A DNA stretch of 64,000 nt from Streptomyces sp. NBC_01445. GTDB taxonomy: Bacteria > Actinomycetota > Actinomycetes > Streptomycetales > Streptomycetaceae. Shown in pieces: positions 41,690 to 49,358 of this stretch (its first letter is position 1; the number at the start of each line of letters is the position of its first letter). Location of the stretch: contig NZ_CP109485.1 of assembly GCF_035918235.1 (NCBI RefSeq), positions 5,084,001 through 5,148,000 of the forward strand, read 5' to 3'. Below the pieces are notes generated by a model. It made no database searches and had not been told where the DNA came from. It was given only the letters and a program-made list of their open reading frames with translations. Made by a program: the position numbers and the translations under genes.

Positions 41690-42340
41690 TCAGCTGAAGA
41701 TGATCATGGAGCCTTGGGCCAGGCTCCGGGTCGCGGCCGCGTGCAGGCCGAGCCAGACGTGGCGTTCGCGGGCGAAGGGGCTGTCGTCCAGGGGAGCCGG
41801 GGCCGCCGGTTCCTCCAGGGACGTGGGGCCCTCCGGCGGGACCGGGGGCGCCGGTGGGTTGGCCGGGTCTATGCCGATCGACCGGGCCACGTACTCCAGC
41901 TCCCGAAGCAGCGCGTGGGAGGAGCCGAGGGGGCCGCCGCCGGCGAGGAGTTCGTCGTTGGACAGCGGGCTCGGGAAGTCCACGGGGACGTACGCGCCCG
42001 CGTGGTCGTAGTGCCAGACCAGGTGCGACTGCTGGGCCGTCGTCTCGAACATCTCCAGGAGCTGCTCGTAGTCGCCGCCCAGTTCGTCGACCGGTGTGAC
42101 GGCGAGGCCGCACATCTGGAGGAGGTAGGCGCGGCGCAGGAAGTGCAGCGCGTCGTAGTCGAAGCCGGCGACGGGGGCCACGTCACCGGAGAGTCCGGGC
42201 ATGTACGAGTAGACCGGCACCGGTGGCAGTCCTGCCTCGTGCAACGCCTTGTCGTAGAGCGCGAGTTCCTCGGCGAAGGGGTTGTCGGGGCTGTGGCACA
42301 GCACATCGACGAGCGGGACCAGCCACAGGTCACAGGCCAA
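41690..42340 (-). CDS. Conserved protein, unknown function
   Basis: Soluble protein of 216 residues, no recognised domain. Features: CDLWLVPLVDVLCHSPDNPF near the N-terminus, YSYMPGLSGDVAPVAGFDYD, ALHFLRRAYLLQMCGLAVTP, HLVWHYDHAGAYVPVDFPSP and a Pro-rich tail. The start is TTG 42340, supported by GGAGGA 6 bp upstream; no ATG or GTG fits as well. It is likely transcribed with the GNAT gene that follows and lies 68 bp after the glycosyltransferase fusion gene. Confidence 0.6.
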   Translation of the reverse strand: MACDLWLVPLVDVLCHSPDNPFAEELALYDKALHEAGLPPVPVYSYMPGLSGDVAPVAGFDYDALHFLRRAYLLQMCGLAVTPVDELGGDYEQLLEMFETTAQQSHLVWHYDHAGAYVPVDFPSPLSNDELLAGGGPLGSSHALLRELEYVARSIGIDPANPPAPPVPPEGPTSLEEPAAPAPLDDSPFARERHVWLGLHAAATRSLAQGSMIIFS

Positions 42341-42408
42341 GGCGACTCCTCCGGTATGAAAGCCCGTAATGAACGGCGGAAAGGCAGCGTAATGCGCGGG
42401 GAGCCGGT

Positions 42409-44898
42409 TCAGCTCCCCCTCTGCACATTGCTCAGATCCCAGATCCATACGCCTCCGGTCCACGTTCCGGCCCTGCCGACCAGCTGGTCGACCGTCGCCC
42501 GCAGCACCCCGTCGTTCTGCTGCGGCGCGAGCACGAGGACGCCGGCGTGCCAGTACGCGAAGTCGCGGCGGGCCTGGGCGCGCCACGCGTCGGTGATCTC
42601 GGGGGCGCGGCCCGAGTAACGGATGTCCCGCAGCAGGTTGGAGGTCCAGCGGGGCGAGGCGCCGTAGATGCCGACGTGGTCGGGTCCGTAGGGGCCGTTG
42701 AAGTAGCCGCCGGGGAGGCGGAAGCCGAGGCCCGCCTCGGTCTGCCAGTGCAGGGCCTCCGCGTTGCCCGGGTCGGGCAGCGGCACCGGCACGAGGCTCT
42801 CGCCGGGGCCGACGTACCGCTTCCAGGTGCCGTCGGCGACGAACGCCGGGACGTCGGCCCGGTCGACCGCCCTGAGCGGCGCCGGGACGATCGGCACGAG
42901 CGCCGCGGCGACCGCCGCGAGCCCGAGGAGCCGGTACGGCACCCGCACCGCGGCAAGCCGGTCGAGCGCGAGGGCGAGCAGCATCCCGAGCGCGGGCGCG
43001 CACACCATCGCGACCCGCGACTCGATGACCGACTCGAACAGGGGCCGGTGGGCGAGCAGCGCCCAGGGGCCCGGCAGCACGACGTCGGTCAGCGGGATGC
43101 GGAACTTCGGGCCGAGCGAGAGCAGCGCCGCCGCGAGCGCGGTGAACGCGAGCGCCTTCACGGCGGCGCTGCGCCACAGCCGTACGACGATCGCGAAGGC
43201 GAGCGCGACGAGCGGCCAGCCGTAGAAGGCGTTCTGCTCGGTCGGGTTGAGGGCGAGCGTGGCGGCGCGCTCGCGGGAGCCGGCGAGGGAGCGCTCGGCG
43301 AAGGAGAGGAGGGCGAGGGGGCTGTTGCCCGCGTTGTCGCCGTGCAGCACGCTCTTGTAGCTCTGCGGGCCGAGGAACTGCCAGTACAGGGGGAACGCGA
43401 CGAGCGGCAGGGCGACCGCGGCGGCGATCCCGAGCCCGCGCAGGAGCGGGCGCCAGACCGCTTTCGCCACGTCCCTGCGCACGACGGCGTAGGCGAGCGC
43501 GAACAGCGCCATGCCCATGACGGCGAGCAGCAGCGGCTCCTCGCCGAGGAAGATCTGGTACGTCGCGAAGAGACCGAGGACGACGCCGTCGCGCACCACG
43601 CGCTTGCCCTCGCACAGCCGCAGCGCCCGCTCGATGATCAGCGGGATCATGAAGAGGACGACGAAGTTCGGGTGCGCGTGCGCGTGGCTGACCATCGGGG
43701 GCGCGAACGCGGCGAGGAGCGCGCCGGTCGCGGCGGCCCACGGGGTCCGCACGAGCCGTTTGAGGATCAGCCGGTACCAGGCGAACGCGGTGGCGGCGAG
43801 GCCGCCCGTCATCGCCACGTTCAGGGCGACGCCGGGGCCGAAGAGCCAGGTCACGGGGGCGAGCGGGACGGACAGGCCCAGCATCGCGGTGTTGGCCATC
43901 AGGTTCACGCCGTCCGGGAAGCCCTGGAGCGTCGTGAACAAGGGGTTGTGGAGGTGGCGGACGCTGTCCGCCGTCACCGCGAAGAACCACTCCCACTGGT
44001 TCTGGTCCTGGAGGGAGTCGGGGAGGTAGCGGTGGGCGGGCGCCGCCCAGCGGCCCGAGTACAGGGCGACGGACAGGACGAGGAAGAGCGCCGCCACGAG
44101 GAGGTGGGCCTTCGGCACCGCCCGCGCCCTGAGCGTCACCAGCTCGGCCAGGACCCGTACGTAGTCGAAGGGGCGGACCTTCGAGCCCGCCTGGTGCGAC
44201 CACCGCACGGGCACCTCGGCGACCGGCCAGCCGGAGCGGCGGAAGTACATCAGGATCTCTACGTCGATGCCCCAGCCGTCCAGGCGTGCGGCGCCGAACG
44301 CGGCGCGGGCCCGGTCGCCGTCGAAGAGCTTGAAGCCGCACTGGGTGTCCCTGATGCCGGGGACACTCGTCGCGCGTATCAGGAAGTTGCCGGTGCGGCC
44401 GAGGAGTTCACGCAGCCGGTGCTGGTGGCGGGCGATCGTCGCGCCGGGCCTTGCCCGGGAGCCGATCGCCGCCGCGTGCCCCTCGCCGAGCGCCTTGTCG
44501 AGGGCTTCCAGCTCCTCTATGGGCGCGGCGAGGTCGGCGTCGGTGACCAGGACGCGGCGGCCCCGGGAGGCGAGGACGCCCTGGCGCAGGGCGTGGCCCT
44601 TGCCGCGGTTGCGGGGGCTCCGGACGAGCCGGATGCGGGGGGTGCGGCCGGGGCCCTCCGGGGCGGCGGCGGCCGCGCGCTCCGCGATCTCGCGGGTGCG
44701 GTCGGTGGAGCCGTCGTCGACGACGACGATCTCCCAGTCACCCCACCGGTTCCCGCCGTCCCCGGCGTCCAGGTACGCGGTGACCGCGTCCAGGGTGGGG
44801 CCGAGCCGGCGCTCCTCGTTGTACGCGGGGACGACGACGGTGAGGTCCACGACGCCCGCGCGCGCGGCGACAGGACGGTCCGTCCGCTCCGTGCTCAC
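42409..44898 (-). CDS. GT2 glycosyltransferase fused to large membrane domain
   Basis: Bifunctional membrane protein of 829 residues. The N-terminal 240 residues form a GT-A family 2 domain of the dolichyl-phosphate-sugar synthase kind: VVVPAYNEERRLGPTLDAVT, VVVDDGSTDRTREIAER, VTDADLAAPIEELEAL, TQCGFKLFDGDRARAAFG. The rest carries about 12 membrane helices and a C-terminal extracytoplasmic domain (AEALHWQTEAGLGFRLPGGY, GPYGPDHVGIYGASP), like GT-C/YfhO-type proteins. It may make and use a polyprenyl-phosphate sugar for surface glycosylation (inference). GTG 44898 overlaps the GntR stop codon. Confidence 0.85.
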   Translation of the reverse strand: MSTERTDRPVAARAGVVDLTVVVPAYNEERRLGPTLDAVTAYLDAGDGGNRWGDWEIVVVDDGSTDRTREIAERAAAAAPEGPGRTPRIRLVRSPRNRGKGHALRQGVLASRGRRVLVTDADLAAPIEELEALDKALGEGHAAAIGSRARPGATIARHQHRLRELLGRTGNFLIRATSVPGIRDTQCGFKLFDGDRARAAFGAARLDGWGIDVEILMYFRRSGWPVAEVPVRWSHQAGSKVRPFDYVRVLAELVTLRARAVPKAHLLVAALFLVLSVALYSGRWAAPAHRYLPDSLQDQNQWEWFFAVTADSVRHLHNPLFTTLQGFPDGVNLMANTAMLGLSVPLAPVTWLFGPGVALNVAMTGGLAATAFAWYRLILKRLVRTPWAAATGALLAAFAPPMVSHAHAHPNFVVLFMIPLIIERALRLCEGKRVVRDGVVLGLFATYQIFLGEEPLLLAVMGMALFALAYAVVRRDVAKAVWRPLLRGLGIAAAVALPLVAFPLYWQFLGPQSYKSVLHGDNAGNSPLALLSFAERSLAGSRERAATLALNPTEQNAFYGWPLVALAFAIVVRLWRSAAVKALAFTALAAALLSLGPKFRIPLTDVVLPGPWALLAHRPLFESVIESRVAMVCAPALGMLLALALDRLAAVRVPYRLLGLAAVAAALVPIVPAPLRAVDRADVPAFVADGTWKRYVGPGESLVPVPLPDPGNAEALHWQTEAGLGFRLPGGYFNGPYGPDHVGIYGASPRWTSNLLRDIRYSGRAPEITDAWRAQARRDFAYWHAGVLVLAPQQNDGVLRATVDQLVGRAGTWTGGVWIWDLSNVQRGS

Positions 44899-45581
44899 CG
44901 CGCGGCCAGCCGCTCGACGAGGGCCAGGGAGTCCGCGTTGTACGCGGTGACGATGTCCTGCGCGGCGCGCGCGTCCCGGTCTGCGAGCGCGTCGACGAGG
45001 CCGCAGTGCCCGGCCCAGAGGTGGCCCCTGAGGTCGTCCACGCGGCGCAGGTGCGGGACCGCGCACATCCACGACTGGACGCGCAGCCGGTGGAAGAAGT
45101 CGGAGAGGTACGGGTTCCCGAACAGGGCGCTGAGCTCGCGCCAGAACCGCAGGTCGTAGCCGATCAGCACATTCAGGTCGCCGGCCGTGGCCGCGCGGGC
45201 GGCCTCCTCGCCGCGGCGGCGGACGCCGGCGAGGGCGGCGGGGGTCACGTGGTGCGCGTCGGCGTTCGCGGCCAGGCCGCGGAAGATGCCGTCGGTGACG
45301 AGGCTGCGGGCTTCGATCATGCCGCGGTAGTCGGCGAGGGAGTACTCGTGGACCGCGAAGCCGCGGTGCTGGGCGGAGTCCAGGAGGCCCTGCCCGGACA
45401 GGTCGACCAGGGCCTCGCGGACCGGAGTCGCGGAGACGCCGTACTGCTCGGCGATCTCCTTGACCGTGAACTCCTGGCCCGGTTCGAGCCGCCCCGCGAG
45501 GATCTCGTCGCGCAGGGCGTCGGCGATCTGCTGGCGCAGCGTGCTGCGCTGGACGGCAGCTCCGCCGTCGGTTCCGGGCAC
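44895..45581 (-). CDS. GntR/FadR-type transcriptional regulator (FCD domain)
   Basis: Regulator of 228 residues. A winged helix at about 8-75 (LRQQIADALRDEILAGRLEP, VKEIAEQYGVSATPVREALV, DLSGQGLLDSAQHRGFAVHE) precedes an all-helical FCD ligand-binding domain with conserved metal-type residues (D and H in RSLVTDGIF..., LRRVDDLRGHLWAGHCGLVD). It is preceded by a striking inverted-repeat region (45594-45658) and followed in the same operon by the glycosyltransferase fusion. It is downstream of the aminotransferase gene on the same strand. Confidence 0.9.
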   Translation of the reverse strand: MPGTDGGAAVQRSTLRQQIADALRDEILAGRLEPGQEFTVKEIAEQYGVSATPVREALVDLSGQGLLDSAQHRGFAVHEYSLADYRGMIEARSLVTDGIFRGLAANADAHHVTPAALAGVRRRGEEAARAATAGDLNVLIGYDLRFWRELSALFGNPYLSDFFHRLRVQSWMCAVPHLRRVDDLRGHLWAGHCGLVDALADRDARAAQDIVTAYNADSLALVERLAAR

Positions 45582-45593
45582 GTGGTGTCCCTC

Positions 45594-45658
45594 CCCCGTA
45601 GTGCGTCGTCAGCTGGTGAGGCTGTCCTGGTCAGCTGGTCAGCCTACGCACTACGGGG
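45594..45658. promoter_or_regulatory. 13-bp inverted repeats enclosing direct repeats upstream of GntR gene
   Basis: CCCCGTAGTGCGT (45594-45606) and ACGCACTACGGGG (45646-45658) are perfect reverse complements 39 bp apart. Between them GTCAGCTGGT occurs twice (45608-45617 and 45630-45639). The element fills the gap between the aminotransferase stop codon and the GntR start, so it could be a terminator stem, a looped operator, or both. Confidence 0.55.
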
Positions 45659-45681
45659 AGTGACACGGAGTACCGCTTTCG

Positions 45682-47037
45682 CTACGAGGTGTAGCCGTCC
45701 GCCACGGTCAGCGCCTCGTCGAGAGCGGCGAGGCCCTCCTTGGCCTCGGCCTCCGTGACGTTGCACGGCGGGACCACGTGGGTGCGGTTCATGTTGATGA
45801 AGGGCCACAGGCCGTTCTTCTTGGCGGCGGCGCCGAAGGCGGCCATCGGCGCGTTCGCCGCACCCGCCGCGTTGTACGGGGTCAGCGGCTCGCGGGTGGC
45901 CTTGTCCTTCACCAGCTCCAGGGCCCAGAACATACCGAGGCCGCGGACCTCGCCCACCGACGGGTGACGCTCCGCGAGGTCGCGCAGCGCCGGGCCGATC
46001 AGCGTCTCGCCGAGGTGGGCGGCGTTCTCGACGACGCGCTCCTCCTCCATGACGTTGATGGTGGCGACGGCGGCGGCGCAGGCCAGCGGGTGCCCGGAGT
46101 AGGTGAGGCCGCCCGGGTAGGGGCGCTTGCCGAACGTGTCGGCTATGGCGCCGGAGATGGCGACGCCACCGAGCGGGACGTAGCCCGAGTTCACGCCCTT
46201 GGCGAAGGTCATCAGGTCGGGCACGACGTCGTAGTGGTCGGCGGCGAACCACTTGCCGGTGCGCCCGAAGCCCGCCATGACCTCGTCGAGGATGAAGACG
46301 ATGCCGTGCCGGTCGCACAGCTCGCGCACGCCCTGGAGGTAGCCGGGCGGCGGCGTCATGATGCCGGCGGTGCCGGGCACGGTCTCCAGGATGATCGCGG
46401 CGATGGTGGCCGGGCCCTCGAAGACGATGGTGTCCTCGAGGTGCTGGAGCGCGCGCTCGCACTCCTGCTGCTCGGTCTCCGAGTAGAACGGGGAGCGGTA
46501 GAGGAACGGCGCCCAGAAGTGGACGACGCCCGCCGTGCCCTGGTCGCTCGGCCAGCGGCGCGGGTCGCCGGTCAGGTTGATCGCGGTGGAGGTGGCGCCG
46601 TGGTACGAGCGGTAGGCGGAGAGCACCTTGTGACGGCCCGTGTGCAGACGGGCCATGCGGGTGGCGTTCTCCACCGCCTCGGCGCCGCCGTTGGTGAAGA
46701 AGATCTTGTCCAGGTCGCCGGGGGTCCGCTCGGCGATGAGGCGTGCGGCCTCGGAGCGGGCCTCGACGGCGAACGCGGGCGCGAAGGTCGTGAGGGAGGC
46801 GGCCTGCTCCTGGATCGCGGCGACGACCTTCGGGTGCTGGTACCCGATGTTCGTGAAGACGAGGCCGGAGGTGAAGTCGAGGTAGCGGTTGCCGTCGTAG
46901 TCCCAGAAGTACGAGCCTTCGGCGCCGGCGACGGCGAGCGGGTCGATGAGCTCCTGTGCGGACCAGGAGTGGAACACGTGCGCACGGTCCGCGGCCTTGA
47001 CGGCGGCGCCGACCTGGGGATTCGGCTGAGGGGTCAT
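45682..47037 (-). CDS. Class III PLP-dependent aminotransferase
   Basis: Fold-type I omega-aminotransferase of 451 residues, of the beta-alanine/gamma-aminobutyrate:pyruvate kind. Motifs: SYFWDYDGNRYLDFTSGLVF, KIFFTNGGAEAVENATRMAR, SYRSYHGATSTAINLTGDPR, VFILDEVMAGFGRTGKWFAA, the PLP lysine in MTFAKGVNSGYVPLGGV and GLTYSGHPLACAAA. ATG 47037 gives the usual MTPQPNPQVGAAVK start; an in-frame ATG at 47061 would add eight residues. Neither has a strong ribosome-binding site. Next to a GntR regulator, which may control it. Confidence 0.9.
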   Translation of the reverse strand: MTPQPNPQVGAAVKAADRAHVFHSWSAQELIDPLAVAGAEGSYFWDYDGNRYLDFTSGLVFTNIGYQHPKVVAAIQEQAASLTTFAPAFAVEARSEAARLIAERTPGDLDKIFFTNGGAEAVENATRMARLHTGRHKVLSAYRSYHGATSTAINLTGDPRRWPSDQGTAGVVHFWAPFLYRSPFYSETEQQECERALQHLEDTIVFEGPATIAAIILETVPGTAGIMTPPPGYLQGVRELCDRHGIVFILDEVMAGFGRTGKWFAADHYDVVPDLMTFAKGVNSGYVPLGGVAISGAIADTFGKRPYPGGLTYSGHPLACAAAVATINVMEEERVVENAAHLGETLIGPALRDLAERHPSVGEVRGLGMFWALELVKDKATREPLTPYNAAGAANAPMAAFGAAAKKNGLWPFINMNRTHVVPPCNVTEAEAKEGLAALDEALTVADGYTS

Positions 47038-47100
47038 GGGCCCGAGGGTAAATGTCCGCATGGTGGAAGGACCATCGGCGTCCTGTCTGTGGGACGGCCG

Positions 47101-47943
47101 CTAACGCGACACACTGTCGCCCTCGCCCGGAGGCACCGCTCCGGGGAACAGCGTCCGCACCGCTTCCTGCCACGGTCCGGCCGCCAGTTCGGGCCGCAGC
47201 ACGGCGAGCCCGCCGCAGTACTTGCCGAACGCCACGGGCGCCACCCCGAACCGTGCAAGCAGCCGGTCCGCGTCCGTCGGCCGCCCCGGCGCACCCGCCT
47301 TGGTCTCCACGAGCACGGACCCGCCGTCCGCCCGTACCGCGCGCCCCTCACCCGCGTCGCGCACCACGAGCCCCGCGTCACAGGTGAGCCGCTGCCCGTC
47401 GACGACGAACGTCGCGCGCCGGTACTCGGTGACGACGCGGGCGGCCAGCTCCTGCGGCGCCCCGATGCCGTACGTACCGCGCAGGACCCCGTTGACGAAG
47501 GCGCGCCCGGTGTCGTCGAGGGGGTCGTCGCCCTCTCCCAGGCGGGTCCGGTGCTTGACCGTCGCGCCGTCCGCGCCGCGCACCTTGAGCTCCAACTGCC
47601 GCTTCCCGCTGTCCTGGTAGAGCCGCTCCCTGACGCCGAAGCGGGGCGCGCGCTCCTGCGCGTGGTCGTGGAACGAACGCAGGGCGGGGGTGTCGTAGTG
47701 CGTCGAGCGGTATCCGAACCAGCGGCGGCCGCCCACCGACAGGGCGCGGTAGGGGCCGCCCGGCCTGCGGGGGTCGGTGAGCAGGGCGGCGAAGTCCTGG
47801 AAGAGCTCGACGGGGACGAGATAGCTGTGGCCGTGGTGGCGCAGCAGCGGGGCCGCGGCGTCGGTCTCGTCGAGTCCGACGGGGCGGGCGGCGAGCGCGG
47901 CGCGCGCGAGGGCGCGGACGGCGACTGGCGTCCTGTTCAGCAC
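47101..47943 (-). CDS. VTC-domain protein
   Basis: Protein of 280 residues with a VTC (polyphosphate polymerase-type, CYTH-like tunnel) domain. Features: KYCGG near the C-terminus, DTPALRSFHDHAQERAPRFG, RERLYQDSGKRQLELKVRGA, KHRTRLGEGDDP, RATFVVDGQRLTCDAGLVVR and GGSVLVETKAG. The basic residues and E-x-K that line VTC active sites are present. GTG 47943 is supported by GAGGAG 5 bp upstream. Usually VTC genes accompany a DUF4956 gene and a CotH-type gene; none is present, so polyphosphate synthesis is only one possibility. Confidence 0.78.
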   Translation of the reverse strand: MLNRTPVAVRALARAALAARPVGLDETDAAAPLLRHHGHSYLVPVELFQDFAALLTDPRRPGGPYRALSVGGRRWFGYRSTHYDTPALRSFHDHAQERAPRFGVRERLYQDSGKRQLELKVRGADGATVKHRTRLGEGDDPLDDTGRAFVNGVLRGTYGIGAPQELAARVVTEYRRATFVVDGQRLTCDAGLVVRDAGEGRAVRADGGSVLVETKAGAPGRPTDADRLLARFGVAPVAFGKYCGGLAVLRPELAAGPWQEAVRTLFPGAVPPGEGDSVSR

Positions 47944-48097
47944 ACGGTCTCCTCGGTCGGGGGAGGTCGTAGACGTGAAGGGGTACGTCGTGACGTGGTC
48001 GTCGTGGGTCGTCGTGAAGTAGTACGTACCGGATCGCAAGATTGTTCCGTTTGGCGGAAATAAAATTCCGCGAGAGGGCCGGTCGCTCGAATGTCAT

Positions 48098-48132
48098 TGA
48101 CAGCACACTGTCGTAATGACAGCATGCTGCCA
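48098..48132. promoter_or_regulatory. Tandem operator candidates for MarR-type regulator
   Basis: tgacagca-cactgtcg (48098-48113) contains the perfect repeat GACAG-CACA-CTGTC; tgacagca-tgctgcca (48117-48132) contains the palindrome CAGCATGCTG. They are 19 bp apart and share the left half TGACAGCA. They lie 62 bp before the DJ-1 gene of a DJ-1/MarR operon and could also affect the divergent VTC gene; the 47944-48193 gap holds nothing else I recognise. Confidence 0.6.
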
Positions 48133-48193
48133 TCAGCAAGAGGTGAGACCAGGTATCAGGCAGCAACAGGTGACCGAGGTTCTGGAGAACGCC

Positions 48194-48811
48194 ATGACGA
48201 TCAGCCGCACCGGGAAGCCCGTACACCTCGCCGTCTACGACACCCTCGCCGACTGGGAGTCGGGGCACGCGACCGCCCACCTCGCCCGCGGCGGTCACGG
48301 GATCCGCACCGTCGCGCTCGACGCCGGGCGGGCCGTCACCACCATCGGCGGCGTGCGCATCGAGCCCGACCTGGCCCTCGACGAGCTGCGCCCCGAGGAC
48401 AGCGCGCTGCTGATCCTCACCGGCGCCGACCTCTGGGACACCGGCGCCGACCTCGCGCCCTTCGCCCGCAAGGCCCGCGCCTTCCTCGACGCGGGCGTGC
48501 CGGTCGCCGCGATCTGCGGGGCCACCGCCGGACTCGCCCGCGAGGGCCTGCTCGACGACCGGGCGCACACCAGCGCCGTCCCCATGTACCTGGACGCCAC
48601 CGGCTACAAGGGCGGCGGGCGCTACGTCGACGCGGACGCCGTGACGGACGGCGGGCTGATCACGGCCGGGCCGACCGAGCCCGTCGCGTTCGCTCGCGAG
48701 ATCCTCGGCGAGCTCGGGGTGTTCGAGGGGGAGTTGCTCGACGCCTGGTACCGGCTGTTCCACGACTCCGACGCGACGGCGTACGAGACCCTCCAGGGAG
48801 CGCAGGGGTGA
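48194..48811 (+). CDS. DJ-1/PfpI-family protein
   Basis: Class I glutamine amidotransferase-like protein of 205 residues. Features: KPVHLAVYDTLADWESGHAT, LLILTGADLWDTGA and the nucleophile elbow VAAICGATAGLAREGLLDDR with its cysteine. Members act as glyoxalase/chaperone-like or thiol-stress proteins; specificity is not readable. ATG 48194 has GGAG with 6 bp spacing. It overlaps the MarR gene (GTGA), and the two form one operon behind the tandem operator site. Confidence 0.85.
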   Translation: MTISRTGKPVHLAVYDTLADWESGHATAHLARGGHGIRTVALDAGRAVTTIGGVRIEPDLALDELRPEDSALLILTGADLWDTGADLAPFARKARAFLDAGVPVAAICGATAGLAREGLLDDRAHTSAVPMYLDATGYKGGGRYVDADAVTDGGLITAGPTEPVAFAREILGELGVFEGELLDAWYRLFHDSDATAYETLQGAQG

Positions 48812-49281
48812 GCAGGGCGCGGCAGGACCTGCTGAGCCGGACGGCGCTCGGCGTCTTCCGGCTCAACGGCCAGTTCCTGTCCGTCTCCGAGGAGCTGTCA
48901 CGGCCCGCGGGGCTCACCGCCGCCCGGTGGCAGGTGCTCGGCGCGGTCCTGACCGAGCCGCTGCCCGTCGCCGGCATCGCGCGCGTCATGGGCATCACCC
49001 GCCAGAGCGTCCAGCGCGTCGCCGACCTGCTCGTCACCCAGGGCCTCGCCGCCTACGAGCCGAACCCGGCCCACCGGCGCGCCAAGCTCCTGGCCCCCAC
49101 CGAGGAGGGCCGCGCGGCGGTCGCGCGGATCGGCCCCGGCCACGCGGCCCTCGCGGACCGGCTCGCGAAGGCACTCGGCGAGGACGAACTCGCCGCGACG
49201 GTACGGATGCTCGAACGGCTGTCGGCGGCCCTGGACGAGGTGACGGATCACCCGACGGCCCACCCTGTTACGGAACCGTAG
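48808..49281 (+). CDS. MarR-family transcriptional regulator
   Basis: Winged-helix regulator of 157 residues. The helix-turn-helix region includes GLTAARWQVLGAVLTEPLPV, AGIARVMGITRQSVQRVADL and LVTQGLAAYEPNPAHRRAKL, with the beta-wing RRAKLLAPTEEGR. GTG 48808 overlaps the DJ-1 stop codon by four bases. Likely represses its own operon through the tandem dyads 700 bp upstream, relieved by electrophiles or phenolics as in other MarR systems (inference). Confidence 0.9.
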   Translation: MSRARQDLLSRTALGVFRLNGQFLSVSEELSRPAGLTAARWQVLGAVLTEPLPVAGIARVMGITRQSVQRVADLLVTQGLAAYEPNPAHRRAKLLAPTEEGRAAVARIGPGHAALADRLAKALGEDELAATVRMLERLSAALDEVTDHPTAHPVTEP

Positions 49282-49358
49282 ACGCCGCCCCGCCCCCAGT
49301 GTCACAACCTCCCACTATTCTCAGGATGTTGGTCACACATGGGGGAGGGTGGCGCGAC

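Noticed and set aside
42547..45159. 870-codon open frame opposite the GT2 fusion gene
   Set aside because: Composition and the strong domain matches on the other strand show that it is an antisense shadow.
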